From Virgibacillus subterraneus (GTDB lineage: Bacteria > Bacillota > Bacilli > Bacillales > Amphibacillaceae): a stretch of 64,000 nt of DNA. The notes beneath the pieces were generated by a model. It made no database searches and was not told where the DNA came from. It was given only the letters and a program-made list of their open reading frames with translations. The DNA is taken from positions 744,001-808,000 of the forward strand of contig NZ_FOEH01000001.1 in NCBI RefSeq assembly GCF_900110695.1, read 5' to 3'. The translations under genes and the position numbers were made by a program. The first letter of the stretch is position 1, and every line of letters begins with the position of its first letter. This document shows positions 8,379 to 16,419 of the stretch, one piece after another.

Positions 8379-9701
8379 ATGAAGAAGTTAATCAAGTTAG
8401 CAATTCCTATCACGTTTGTATTCACATTAGTCTTCTCATCAAGTGTTACTGCAGACCCGCAATCTCGTCCTAATGGCCCTTACGTCGAAAACGAACAAAA
8501 CATTTCGCTTTCTAGCTATATGAGTAATGAGGAATTATACAAAAAACTCCAGAAACTGGAAAGAAACTCTAATGGAAAAATGAAGCTTGATATAGCAGGT
8601 TATTCAAATCTATCACCAGATGGATATAGTACAGCGGAGGACAAGGGTGAACCACTCCATGTTGTGAAATTTGGTGATAGTGATCCAGATAAGAAACGAG
8701 TACTTATTACTACACAAATCCATGGCAATGAACAAATTAGTACGGAAGCTGCCTTGGATATTATCAAAAAGCTTTCATCAAATGGTAAAGAAGTAAATGA
8801 AATTTTGGAAAATGTATCGATATGGATTATGCCACGTATTAATCCGGAAGGTGCAGACAATAAATATGAGGATAGCTGGTATCCAACTAGGTATACGCAT
8901 CAAACTTGGGATCCGGAAGCATTAGGATTACCGGCTGATACTTTAGCACCTTGGTATTATAATGAGGATGGCAGTGAACGAGCTCAAAATAACAATGGGC
9001 GCATCGTTTATGGAATTCCGGGATATGATCAGAATAGGGACTATAACCCGAATCTTGACCTTAATATTGAAGACCAGGACAAGTCAGAAGTTGCTGATTT
9101 TCTGAATAGTCGCTCTACCAATAACAGTAGATACGGTGGCTTTTATGTAACAGCTGAGTCAAGAACGGTAACATCTGTATTTCAGGAATTTCAGCCTGAT
9201 GTGTTTGTAGATGTTCACCACCGTGGATTTAACACTTTATCAGACGAGGACAATCGTTCCGTTCCTGTTCAGCTTGCTGCCGTTGTAGCGACACAATCGT
9301 ATGAAGATCCTTTTTCTGGTAAAAAATATGAGGTTGATGAGGATGTCTTAAAGCTTGGAAAACAAGTAAACGCACTTTCTTATCTTACATTACAAAATGG
9401 TAACTCACATTTTGGAGCAATTCAAAAGTATCCAGATGTAAATTTGCCTGGTACTGCATTAGGAGCATTTGCACTAAATGATGCTGCTATTATGTTAATT
9501 GAAATTAAAGGCCAAACCCAAACATTGGGCCAAAAACAAAATGGTATGCTTAAAGAAACTGTTAAAAAGCCACTTTATGAAGTGTTTAAGGGGCTATCAG
9601 ATGGAACGATTAATGATGTAGATCCACAAATCTACGATGATATTCCTGTATCAACTAATAGAATAAGTGATCCGACAACTAGGGAAGATGACGCTTTTTA
9701 A
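8379..9701 (+). CDS. Secreted M14-family zinc carboxypeptidase
   Basis: The protein (440 aa) begins with a Sec signal peptide (MKKLIKLAIPITFVFTLVFS, cleavage probably after VTA near residue 25). Catalytic elements of M14 peptidases are visible: zinc ligands H115 and E118 in IHGNEQ, a third His in VDVHHRG (about H280 or H281), and the general-base Glu in MLIEIKG (about E375). It should remove C-terminal residues from peptides outside the cell. There is no cell-wall anchor. It shares an upstream module with the M4 protease at 13982, so the endo- and exo-peptidase may be produced together. Confidence 0.88.
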   Translation: MKKLIKLAIPITFVFTLVFSSSVTADPQSRPNGPYVENEQNISLSSYMSNEELYKKLQKLERNSNGKMKLDIAGYSNLSPDGYSTAEDKGEPLHVVKFGDSDPDKKRVLITTQIHGNEQISTEAALDIIKKLSSNGKEVNEILENVSIWIMPRINPEGADNKYEDSWYPTRYTHQTWDPEALGLPADTLAPWYYNEDGSERAQNNNGRIVYGIPGYDQNRDYNPNLDLNIEDQDKSEVADFLNSRSTNNSRYGGFYVTAESRTVTSVFQEFQPDVFVDVHHRGFNTLSDEDNRSVPVQLAAVVATQSYEDPFSGKKYEVDEDVLKLGKQVNALSYLTLQNGNSHFGAIQKYPDVNLPGTALGAFALNDAAIMLIEIKGQTQTLGQKQNGMLKETVKKPLYEVFKGLSDGTINDVDPQIYDDIPVSTNRISDPTTREDDAF

Positions 9702-9720
9702 GTTGATCCGAATAAGAGAG

Positions 9721-9755
9721 TAACCACCTCATTTTTAGGGAGGTGGTTATTTTTT
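9721..9755. terminator. Bidirectional terminator between convergent genes
   Basis: TAACCACCTC (9721-9730) pairs with GAGGTGGTTA (9740-9749), with a T run after it. It serves the carboxypeptidase and may also serve the converging hemerythrin gene. Confidence 0.9.
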
Positions 9756-9782
9756 CGGATAGAATTTTCAACTACCGATGAC

Positions 9783-10235
9783 TCAATGCAAATAAGGGGA
9801 TAGCTCATGAAGCTTGTCCTCAGGTAATGCTTTTTCTATCATGGGAAAAATCACTCGTTCTTCCTTTCGGATATGTGCCTCTAACAGTATACCCAACTCG
9901 TGCATGACATCTAAACTGACATCTTCTCCATTGATAAGATTATCCATTTGTGCGCGTATCTTTACGTGTTCCAAAAGCATCTCTATTATCTCCGGCTGAT
10001 CTACTTTTGCATACTGGGCGTATGCAGGTAAAAGAAATTCCTCTTCTTCCCTGAAATGCTGTTGCCCATTTGGATTCCAGAATTCATCGGTTTCCTGCTT
10101 AATTTCTTCTATTGTTAAACGGCTTTCATCTGTTCCAGCTCGTTTTAGCTTCAGTGCTAAGTGCAGCCCAATCATATGGTGACGTGACAGAGGTTGTAGT
10201 GACTCATGACGTTTAATGCCTTTACGGTTTGCCAT
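9783..10235 (-). CDS. Hemerythrin HHE-domain protein
   Basis: This 150-aa protein is a four-helix hemerythrin-like (HHE) domain. Candidate iron-binding residues are in SRHHMIGLHLALKLK near the N-terminus, FREEEEFLLPAY in the middle and LEAHIRKEERVIFPMIE at the end. The frame extends upstream to 10304, but the start is placed at the ATG at 10235 because AAGAGGAGGA (10241-10250) precedes it; the longer form would run into a REP-like repeat. Such proteins handle oxygen, nitric oxide or iron in the cytoplasm. Its partner is unknown. Confidence 0.85.
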   Translation of the reverse strand: MANRKGIKRHESLQPLSRHHMIGLHLALKLKRAGTDESRLTIEEIKQETDEFWNPNGQQHFREEEEFLLPAYAQYAKVDQPEIIEMLLEHVKIRAQMDNLINGEDVSLDVMHELGILLEAHIRKEERVIFPMIEKALPEDKLHELSPYLH

Positions 10236-10293
10236 TATAATCCTCCTCTTGTGCCTATCCAATTTTTTCCTCATTATAGCATTTTCAGGATTA

Positions 10294-10322
10294 GGGACAA
10301 GCACCTGACCCTCCGTTCCGGG
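10294..10322. repeat. REP-like repeat (copy c)
   Basis: GGGACAAGCACCTGACCC is followed by TCCGTTCCGGG. This is a slightly decayed copy of the GGGAC...GTCCCG family, placed between divergent genes. Confidence 0.75.
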
Positions 10323-10375
10323 TTAATGAAATTCTAGTTTTAGGTAAGTATATAAATAAGTTCGAAATCAATTCA

Positions 10376-10404
10376 TTTACATATTGGGTTTGATACTTTA
10401 TAAT
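10376..10404 (+). promoter_or_regulatory. Sigma-A promoter of tcyABC
   Basis: TTTACA (10376-10381) and TATAAT (10399-10404) are separated by 17 nt, about 40 nt before the tcyA start. Confidence 0.7.
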
Positions 10405-10445
10405 CAATTAGACATTATTCCGATAAGATTACTGGGGGTATAAAT

Positions 10446-11270
10446 ATGAAAAAATTATTTTATTTGTTGGTACTGGCAAGTTTAGTGGCTGTTCTATCGG
10501 CATGTGGATCTGGCGAAGAGCAGCAAAATAACAGTGCAGATAATGAATCAGGAGAAAAAACGGCTAGTTTATATGATCAAGTTATGGAAAAAGGTGTTCT
10601 TACTGTAGGAACGGAAGGCACATATGCTCCGTTTACATTCCATAATGCAGAAGACAAATTAACTGGCTATGATGTAGAAGTCATCCGGGAAGTTGCAAAT
10701 AGAATGGGTGTTGACGTTGAATTCATGGAAACAAAATGGGATTCGATGTTTGCAGGCTTGAATTCAAAACGATTTGATCTTATCGCTAACCAGGTAGGAA
10801 TCAATGAAGAACGTAAGGCGAACTATGATTTTTCCGTGCCTTACACATATTCATCAGCAGTGGTTGTTACACCTAAAGATAATGAAAGTATTGATTCGTT
10901 TGACGATTTAAAAGGGAAAAAGTCCGCACAGTCCCTTACAAGTAACTTTGAAGAGATTGCTAAAGAAAATGGGGCGGAAATCGTTAGTATTAAAGGTTTA
11001 GCTCAATCAATTGAATTGCTGAAGCAAGGTAGAGCAGATGTAACAGTGAATGACAGACTCGCCGTCCTCGACTATATCCAGCAGCAGGGATCAGAGCAAA
11101 TTAAAATTGCTGCCAAACAGGATGATGCTTCCAAAACGGCATTTGCTTTTAATAAAGGGAATGAGGAACTAGTTAATGCGGTTGATAAACAATTGAAGGC
11201 AATGAAAGAAGATGGCACACTAGCTAAAATTGCAAAAGAATGGTTTGGTGAAGATGTTTCTTCCAAGTAA
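10446..11270 (+). CDS. tcyA: L-cystine ABC transporter substrate-binding lipoprotein TcyA
   Basis: This 274-aa lipoprotein (lipobox LSAC, Cys about 21) has an SBP_bac_3 amino-acid-binding fold. It closely follows remembered B. subtilis TcyA features: GTEGTYAPFTFH, WDSMFAGLNSKRFD, SAQSLTSNFEE and the C-terminal MKEDGTLAKIAKEWFGEDV. In B. subtilis TcyABC imports cystine and is repressed by CymR when cysteine is plentiful. I could not confirm a CymR box here. The permease gene overlaps its 3' end, consistent with a coupled operon. Confidence 0.93.
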   Translation: MKKLFYLLVLASLVAVLSACGSGEEQQNNSADNESGEKTASLYDQVMEKGVLTVGTEGTYAPFTFHNAEDKLTGYDVEVIREVANRMGVDVEFMETKWDSMFAGLNSKRFDLIANQVGINEERKANYDFSVPYTYSSAVVVTPKDNESIDSFDDLKGKKSAQSLTSNFEEIAKENGAEIVSIKGLAQSIELLKQGRADVTVNDRLAVLDYIQQQGSEQIKIAAKQDDASKTAFAFNKGNEELVNAVDKQLKAMKEDGTLAKIAKEWFGEDVSSK

Positions 11271-11958
11271 TATGTTATTTACCATAGATGCAACGATGGG
11301 AGGCTGGGAGTTATTCAAAAACTCTTTGCTTCCAATGATTTTAGGCGGGATTCAATATACAATCCCGCTTACTTTAATAGCATTTACCGTTGGCTTATTG
11401 TTCGCACTATTGCTTGCCATCATGCGGCTTTCCAAATCAGCATTTCTCCGCGCACCGTCTATTGCAATTGTATCGGCAGTCAGAGGGACGCCCTTGCTTG
11501 TTCAATTATTTATTGTGTTTTATGGGCTGCCAAGTCTTGATGTAACGATTGACCCTTTTCCAAGTGCGGTTATTGCATTTTCGATTAACGTAGCGGCATA
11601 TGCATCAGAAATTATTCGTGCTTCTATTTTATCTATTTCAAAGGGTCAATGGGAGGCTGCATATACGATTGGGATGACCCAAAATACAGCGCTTAGGCGA
11701 ATAATTCTTCCTCAAGCGACAAGGGTATCCGTGCCACCGTTATCCAATACGTTTATCAGTCTGGTGAAGGATACGTCGCTTGCTTCGTTAATTCTTGTCA
11801 CGGAGTTGTTCAGGAAGGCACAAGAGATTGCGGCTGTAACATACGATTTCATGCTTATATATATTGAAGCGGCATTTTTATATTGGGTTGTTTGCTTTCT
11901 GTTGTCACTTGTTCAGCAGGCAATCGAAACCCGACTGGAGCGTCATATTTCTTCCTAG
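11254..11958 (+). CDS. tcyB: L-cystine ABC transporter permease TcyB
   Basis: With the ATG at 11254 the product is 234 aa, the length expected of TcyB. The His/Glu/Gln-type permease motif is clear: AVRGTPLLVQLFIVFYGLP, ASEIIRASILSISKGQWEAA (EAA loop) and PPLSNTFISLVKDTSLAS. The frame is open from a TTG at 11230 inside tcyA, but the family length and a GGTGAAG just upstream favour 11254. The RBS spacing is tight, so translational coupling to the tcyA stop (11268-11270) is likely. It forms the membrane channel of the importer. Confidence 0.9.
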   Translation: MFLPSNMLFTIDATMGGWELFKNSLLPMILGGIQYTIPLTLIAFTVGLLFALLLAIMRLSKSAFLRAPSIAIVSAVRGTPLLVQLFIVFYGLPSLDVTIDPFPSAVIAFSINVAAYASEIIRASILSISKGQWEAAYTIGMTQNTALRRIILPQATRVSVPPLSNTFISLVKDTSLASLILVTELFRKAQEIAAVTYDFMLIYIEAAFLYWVVCFLLSLVQQAIETRLERHISS

Positions 11959-11973
11959 GAAGGTGAATTATCT

Positions 11974-12723
11974 GTGTATTTAACTGTGAATGGCTTGACC
12001 AAATCATTTGGAGAGTTGGAAGTATTGAAAGACATAAATTTAACAATCGAAAAAGGAAAAGTATTATCAATTATAGGTCCTTCAGGTTCAGGGAAAACAA
12101 CACTACTTCGCTGCCTGAATGCATTGGAACAGCCAAATGAAGGAACCTTTTCATTTCATGATTCTTTTAATCTGGATTTTTCCAACAAAATCCATAAACG
12201 GGATGTATTGAAATTGAGAAGAAAGTCCGGGATGGTGTTCCAATCCTATAATCTTTTTCCACATAAAACTGCACTGGAGAATGTGACAGAGGGTCCCATT
12301 ATTGTGCAAAAAGGTAAGAAGGAAGAGGAGCAAAACAGGGCAATAGAGTTGCTTACAAAAGTAGGGTTAAAGGATAAAGCAAATCTTTACCCAAATCAGT
12401 TATCCGGCGGTCAGCAGCAACGGGTTGGTATTGCGCGAGCATTGGCAATTAAACCTGAACTGATGTTATTTGATGAACCTACTTCTGCTTTAGACCCAGA
12501 GTTAATCGGAGAAGTATTATCCGTCATCAAAGACCTGGTAAAAGAAAATTGGACAATGGTTGTCGTAACCCACGAATTACAATTTGCCGATCAGGTATCC
12601 GATGAAGTCCTGTTTATGGATGAAGGTTATATCGTCGAACAAGGTCCTCCAAGTCAAGTTCTTAAGGAACCAAAAGAAGAGCGGACGAAGCAGTTTCTGA
12701 AAAGGATACTGAATCCAGCGTAA
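11974..12723 (+). CDS. tcyC: L-cystine ABC transporter ATP-binding protein TcyC
   Basis: This 249-aa polar-amino-acid-type ATPase has Walker A GPSGSGKTT, Q-loop MVFQSYNLFPH, signature LSGGQQQRVGIARALA, Walker B LMLFDEPTSALD and switch VVTHELQFA. It starts at a GTG (11974) with GGAAGGTG at 11958-11965. As the last gene of the tcyABC unit, it is followed by a strong terminator. Confidence 0.92.
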   Translation: MYLTVNGLTKSFGELEVLKDINLTIEKGKVLSIIGPSGSGKTTLLRCLNALEQPNEGTFSFHDSFNLDFSNKIHKRDVLKLRRKSGMVFQSYNLFPHKTALENVTEGPIIVQKGKKEEEQNRAIELLTKVGLKDKANLYPNQLSGGQQQRVGIARALAIKPELMLFDEPTSALDPELIGEVLSVIKDLVKENWTMVVVTHELQFADQVSDEVLFMDEGYIVEQGPPSQVLKEPKEERTKQFLKRILNPA

Positions 12724-12750
12724 CGGACCAGAGTTCTGGGTATGAATGTA

Positions 12751-12790
12751 AAAAGCCGAAATTCCATTTAGGAGGAATTTCAGCTTTTTT
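12751..12790 (+). terminator. Terminator of tcyABC
   Basis: AAAGCCGAAATTCC pairs with GGAATTTCAGCTTT with one mismatch around a short loop, followed by T residues to 12790. Confidence 0.85.
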
Positions 12791-12881
12791 GACAAGTAAG
12801 AAAGTGTAGATACTTTCTTACTGCATAATTGCAACTAAGGCTTATCTATATTAAAGCTTGGCGATAAGCCAAGTTTTCTAA
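12789..12881 (+). repeat. Dispersed ~80-bp repeat, copy R1
   Basis: Typical blocks are CTTTCTTACTGCATAA, then CAACTAAGGCTT, then a hairpin CTTGGC-GATAA-GCCAAG, ending TTTTCTAA. Related copies are at 29893, 42875 (inverted), 43240 and 48855. It begins inside the tcyC terminator and ends 34 nt before a REP-like repeat. Confidence 0.8.
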
Positions 12882-12910
12882 TGGGGCGAGGGGCGACCTC
12901 GGGATTGGCA

Positions 12911-13321
12911 TTAATGGGACGAGGAACCTGACCCTCCGTCCCGTTGAATAGCTTTTCTCGCCAATTTATCTGCGTAGTTATTTTTATCAGGTATCCACTT
13001 GATAAAAAAGTATGGAAAGCTGCTTGAATTATCTCTAATTTTCTCAAGTAAGGGGAGAAAGGTTTGATTTTTCGTGAAATCTTTTTCAATTGTATCTACT
13101 ACTAACTTTGAATCCGACCGAAATGACAGTATTTCATCTGGAAAATTTTCCATGCAAATTTCCAATGCTTTTAACACAGCATGAAATTCTGCTTCATGGT
13201 TTGACATTTCTCCTAATGGAAATGAATATTCGTATATTTTTCCGTTTGCTTTTATATAAACACCAGCACCACTAATTCCCGGATTGCCATTTGATGCCCC
13301 ATCTGTGTAAACATTAATCAA
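12911..13321 (-). CDS. RNase H-like (reverse-transcriptase-like) protein
   Basis: The 136-aa protein has the RNase HI fold: VYTDGASNGNPGISGAG carries the first Asp, SNHEAEFHAVLKAL the Glu, SFRSDSKLVVDTIE the second Asp, and WIPDKNNYADKLARKA a late Asp. All four acidic positions of the active site are thus present. It starts at a TTG (13321) behind AAGGAG. Such short family members probably cleave RNA in RNA-DNA hybrids, but many are uncharacterised. The last ten or so residues (GGSGSSSH) are encoded by a REP-like repeat, so the natural C-terminus was probably replaced by repeat insertion. Confidence 0.8.
   Translation of the reverse strand: MINVYTDGASNGNPGISGAGVYIKANGKIYEYSFPLGEMSNHEAEFHAVLKALEICMENFPDEILSFRSDSKLVVDTIEKDFTKNQTFLPLLEKIRDNSSSFPYFFIKWIPDKNNYADKLARKAIQRDGGSGSSSH
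12916..12943. repeat. REP-like repeat (copy d) encoding a gene's C-terminus
   Basis: GGGACGAGGAACCTGACCC is followed by TCCGTCCCG. The outer GGGAC and GTCCC arms pair. It lies entirely inside the 3' end of the RNase H-like gene. Confidence 0.85.
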
Positions 13322-13487
13322 TGCTTTTATCTCCTTTTTAAGCGAGTCTTGTAAAGAAATTATATCAGTTTAGCGTACAGTTTACCTGAATTATTTTGCT
13401 CCGCAAAGAAATTAGCTTTTATAAATAGGTGTAAAGAATCATTAAAAACTGTGACTATATACACGATAATACAACTAACAACATAAA

Positions 13488-13578
13488 TCGTACGAAAGGG
13501 CAAAATCGTTGAAAAGCGATGACGCAAAACTACAGGGGCTAAAGTCGGATGACAATGCTTGCCAGATATCGAATACGA
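13488..13578 (+). ncRNA. Cyclic di-GMP-I (GEMM) riboswitch
   Basis: Conserved elements occur in the right order: GGGCAAA, a stem ATCGTT-GAAA-AGCGAT with a GNRA tetraloop, GACGCAAA, a GGCTAAAG tetraloop-receptor-like segment, and TTGCCAG. Closing arms TCGTA (13488-13492) and TACGA (13574-13578) can pair. This is the class-I c-di-GMP aptamer pattern. Behind it, a hairpin region and an AAGGAGG at 13602-13608 precede a short ORF, so control of translation is possible; no clear intrinsic terminator lies between. A weak promoter (TTAAAA at 13442, GATAAT at 13465) may drive it. Confidence 0.82.
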
Positions 13579-13615
13579 CCTCCGTCGATTTATGGTATTG
13601 CAAGGAGGAATATGT

Positions 13616-13792
13616 TTGAAGAAATTTTACTATCGTGGTAGGTTTTTTTGGCATCAATTAAGACTGAGGGAATTAACAACTGTTGTTTCCGATTGTCTTG
13701 ATGAGAGATTCAAACATGAGCTTGAACAGAAAATTAATTACCATGAAGAAGCAGCAATGAACTACATAATGAAAGACAAAAAAAGCGCCTAA
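13616..13792 (+). CDS. Small protein downstream of the c-di-GMP riboswitch
   Basis: This is a 58-aa ORF from a TTG at 13616, with an excellent RBS AAGGAGG (13602-13608) 7 nt before it. The frame is open from 13559, but the upstream part lies in the riboswitch and lacks an RBS. The product is basic at the N-terminus (KKFYYRGRFFWHQLRLRE) and continues as a charged, probably helical stretch (DERFKHELEQKINYHEEAAM). It has no membrane segment or signal peptide. I do not recognise the family. The riboswitch in front and the terminator overlapping its stop make it the single gene of a c-di-GMP-responsive unit. Confidence 0.65.
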   Translation: MKKFYYRGRFFWHQLRLRELTTVVSDCLDERFKHELEQKINYHEEAAMNYIMKDKKSA

Positions 13793-13806
13793 AGGGTGCT
13801 TTTTTT
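13778..13806 (+). terminator. Terminator of the riboswitch-controlled small ORF
   Basis: AGCGCC and GGTGCT pair (one G-T) within flanking A and T runs. The stem overlaps the last codons of the 58-aa ORF. Confidence 0.85.
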
Positions 13807-13873
13807 GATTAAATTGCTATTACTTCTATGAAGTTAATAGATAGTCTCTATTACCCTAATCAATAACCATATT

Positions 13874-13963
13874 AGGTAAACATAACCATTTATCATAAAA
13901 TTAAAACAATTCTAATTAATCATGAAATTATCGATCTACTAATCTATAATAAAACTATCAAAT
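13874..13963 (+). promoter_or_regulatory. Shared protease upstream module, copy 2
   Basis: This block is the counterpart of 8271-8360, with an identical 33-nt core at 13895-13927. TATAAT lies at 13945-13950 and no consensus -35 is seen. It sits between the terminator of the small ORF and the M4 protease start. Confidence 0.8.
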
Positions 13964-13981
13964 TAAATAGGAGGTATAATA

Positions 13982-15634
13982 TTGAAGAAAAAGTATATTG
14001 TTCCTGTTGTTCTGTCTTCAGTGCTATTAATTGGCTCGGTCACAGTGAGTGACGTGTTAGCTAAACCGCAAGACTCTAGTTTTAGTAGTGTGCAAGAAGA
14101 GAAGACGTGGAATGCAAATGCGAATGTCCCGATATTCGTTAAGGAGAAAGTCGCAAAGAAGTTTGATGCCAGCAATGCCTCAAATGCGGTTAAATTCCTG
14201 AAGCAAAATGAAAAAAGGATAGGGATTAAGAATCCAGAGGAAAATCTAAAGGTTAAAGATGTTCAAAAAGATGACCTTGGAATGACACACATTCGCTTTA
14301 ATCAAACGAAAAGTGGAGTGCCTGTAGAAGGTACTGAGGTAATTGTTCACTTTAATGAGAAAAATGAAGTTGTTGCAGTAAATGGCAACCATAATAAAGT
14401 AGTTGAAGATAATGTTATTAACACCAATCCTTCCGTTGACATCAGCGAAGCTATACACCAAGCTAAGTCATCAGTGAATGCTCCAGAAAAACTTGCGTAT
14501 AAACCTACCTCTGACCTCGTTGTTTATTCATTCGAAGGAGAAAGTAATCTAGCCTATAAAATTAATGTTAATTTCCTTGGTGACAAACCTGGCAACTGGT
14601 TTGTATTTGTTGATGCCAAATCGGGAGATGTCATTGATAAGTATAATGCGTTATTGCATGCCGATGAAATCGAAAAGAAGGCACACAAAGGTGTAGGTGA
14701 AGGGGTGCACGGTGCCAAGCGACAGCTTCACACAACGATGGAAATACAACCTGATGAAAGCACCACATTTAAGTTATATGATGAATCACATAATAGTCTA
14801 GAAGGTATTTACACATATGATTATAACACTGGAAATATTTTCGAAAACAAGAGTGAAGCCTGGATGGATGAGTACCAACACCCGGCAGTAGATGCACACT
14901 ATAATTCAGAAACAGTATATGATTATTACCTTAATGAACATGATCGTAACTCCCTTGACGGTAATGGAATGGCTATCGTTTCTTACGTTCACTTTGGCAA
15001 CAATTATAATAACGCGTTTTGGAATGGCCGTCAGATGACCTATGGTGACGGGGATGGCGAGTTCATGGTACCACTTTCAGCAGGACTTGATGTCGCTGCT
15101 CATGAGATGACGCACGGTGTGATCAGTCACACGGCAAATTTACGGTACCGGAATCAATCAGGTGCATTGAATGAGTCATTCGCTGATGTGTTTGGAGCCC
15201 TTATCGATGAAGATGATTGGGAATTGGGTGAAGACATTATGGCGCCAGCCTCTATTGAAGAGGGAAGAGTAGCATTACGTAGCTTAAGTAATCCAGACCA
15301 ATTTGCAGTATCTGATGCCAGAGCTCCGTATGGTGACGGCATGTATCCTGAGCATATGGATGAATTCTATGACATGCCAATTTGGGTAGATAATGGTGGT
15401 GTTCATGTTAACTCGTCCATTACCAACCATGCTGCATACCTAATAGGTCAGCAAATTGGCAAGGATAAACTTGGGCATATTTACTATCGTGCATTAACTA
15501 CTTACTTAACACCGGATTCAGATTTTAGTGTTGCACGAGCAGCTATCGTACAGTCAGCGGTAGATATTTATGGTGAAGATAGTATAGAAGCAGAAGAGGT
15601 TGCTAGTGGATTTGATCAGGTAGGAATTTACTAG
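13982..15634 (+). CDS. Secreted M4-family metalloprotease (thermolysin/bacillolysin type)
   Basis: The 550-aa preproprotein starts at a TTG (13982) with GGAGG at 13970-13974. It has a signal peptide ending near VLA (residue 27), an FTP/PepSY propeptide (about 60-230), and an M4 catalytic domain. The zinc site is HEMTH (H374, E375, H378) plus E398 in ALNESFADV, and the active-site His lies in GGVHVNSSITNH. It is secreted and autoprocessed in known relatives and should digest proteins to peptides. The sequence is rich in Asp and Glu, as in halophilic relatives. It has no C-terminal PPC domain. Confidence 0.93.
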   Translation: MKKKYIVPVVLSSVLLIGSVTVSDVLAKPQDSSFSSVQEEKTWNANANVPIFVKEKVAKKFDASNASNAVKFLKQNEKRIGIKNPEENLKVKDVQKDDLGMTHIRFNQTKSGVPVEGTEVIVHFNEKNEVVAVNGNHNKVVEDNVINTNPSVDISEAIHQAKSSVNAPEKLAYKPTSDLVVYSFEGESNLAYKINVNFLGDKPGNWFVFVDAKSGDVIDKYNALLHADEIEKKAHKGVGEGVHGAKRQLHTTMEIQPDESTTFKLYDESHNSLEGIYTYDYNTGNIFENKSEAWMDEYQHPAVDAHYNSETVYDYYLNEHDRNSLDGNGMAIVSYVHFGNNYNNAFWNGRQMTYGDGDGEFMVPLSAGLDVAAHEMTHGVISHTANLRYRNQSGALNESFADVFGALIDEDDWELGEDIMAPASIEEGRVALRSLSNPDQFAVSDARAPYGDGMYPEHMDEFYDMPIWVDNGGVHVNSSITNHAAYLIGQQIGKDKLGHIYYRALTTYLTPDSDFSVARAAIVQSAVDIYGEDSIEAEEVASGFDQVGIY

Positions 15635-15644
15635 CAATATAATT

Positions 15645-15683
15645 AAAAGCTTGCAGGGGATTGTTTTCCTTGCAAGCTTTATT
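15645..15683. terminator. Bidirectional terminator between the M4 protease and Lrp genes
   Basis: AAAGCTTGCA (15646-15655) pairs with TGCAAGCTTT (15671-15680) around a 15-nt loop between convergent genes. Confidence 0.85.
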
Positions 15684-15689
15684 AATAAT

Positions 15690-16139
15690 CTACAGCTTAT
15701 ATCCTATCCGACTTTTAAATCTTTTTAATAGTATAGAACTTTCTACCCTTGTTATGCCCTCAACAGCATATAGTTCGTTGTTAATAAAAACTTCTAGCAT
15801 TTTGAAGTCCTCCACAAGTACATGCATATGTAGTGTGCTGGGACCAGTCATTTGATATACACTAGCGACATTGGGGTTATCTGCAAGGTTTTGCGCTACT
15901 TTCTGTAACTGCTTTGGTTCCACATCTACTTCAAAAAAAGCGGAAACATTTTTCCCGAACTTTTCTGAGTTAATGGTAACAGTAAAATTCTCGATTACTC
16001 CAGTATCCTTCAGGTTCTTAATTCTATCTTTAACAGCTACACGTGAGAAACCTACCTTCTCGGCTAACTCTACATACGATAACCTTCCATCGACAATTAA
16101 TTCTTCTATGATTTTCCGATCTATATCATCATATTTCAT
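15690..16139 (-). CDS. Lrp/AsnC-family transcriptional regulator (YwrC-like)
   Basis: This 149-aa protein has an N-terminal winged helix (DDIDRKIIEELIVDGRLSYV, recognition helix about SRVAVKDRIKNL) and a C-terminal RAM ligand-binding domain (VYQMTGPSTLHMHVLVED). Lrp regulators respond to amino acids. It is transcribed away from the peptide importer, gamma-glutamyltransferase and chromate-transporter genes. In B. subtilis an Lrp-type gene (ywrC) sits beside a gamma-glutamyltransferase gene (ywrD) and chromate-transporter genes (ywrA, ywrB), so this is probably the local regulator. Confidence 0.88.
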   Translation of the reverse strand: MKYDDIDRKIIEELIVDGRLSYVELAEKVGFSRVAVKDRIKNLKDTGVIENFTVTINSEKFGKNVSAFFEVDVEPKQLQKVAQNLADNPNVASVYQMTGPSTLHMHVLVEDFKMLEVFINNELYAVEGITRVESSILLKRFKSRIGYKL

Positions 16140-16329
16140 AGTTAACTTCCCCTAAAAATTACTATTTTTTGATTTCTTTTTTTATAATATCAGAAAATAG
16201 ACATTTTAACAAAACTTTTTAGCTAAGTTAATATGCTTGATTTTATACAAAATGAAACTATTTTACCATTTATTTGTCATTAATGGAATCGGTTACACCA
16301 TTTTATTATACTTTTTGTCTGAAATTCTA

Positions 16330-16358
16330 TTGACTTTCAATTCATAATTATGTACTAT
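16330..16358 (+). promoter_or_regulatory. Sigma-A promoter of the peptide-importer operon
   Basis: TTGACT (16330-16335) and TACTAT (16353-16358) have a 17-nt spacer. The 280-nt region between this operon and the divergent Lrp gene is very AT-rich, as expected for Lrp control, but no defined operator was identified. Confidence 0.7.
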
Positions 16359-16419
16359 TTTAGTAATTTAATAAAAAGTTTGACAACTTTAAATATATAT
16401 TGAATGGAGGAGTGATAAA

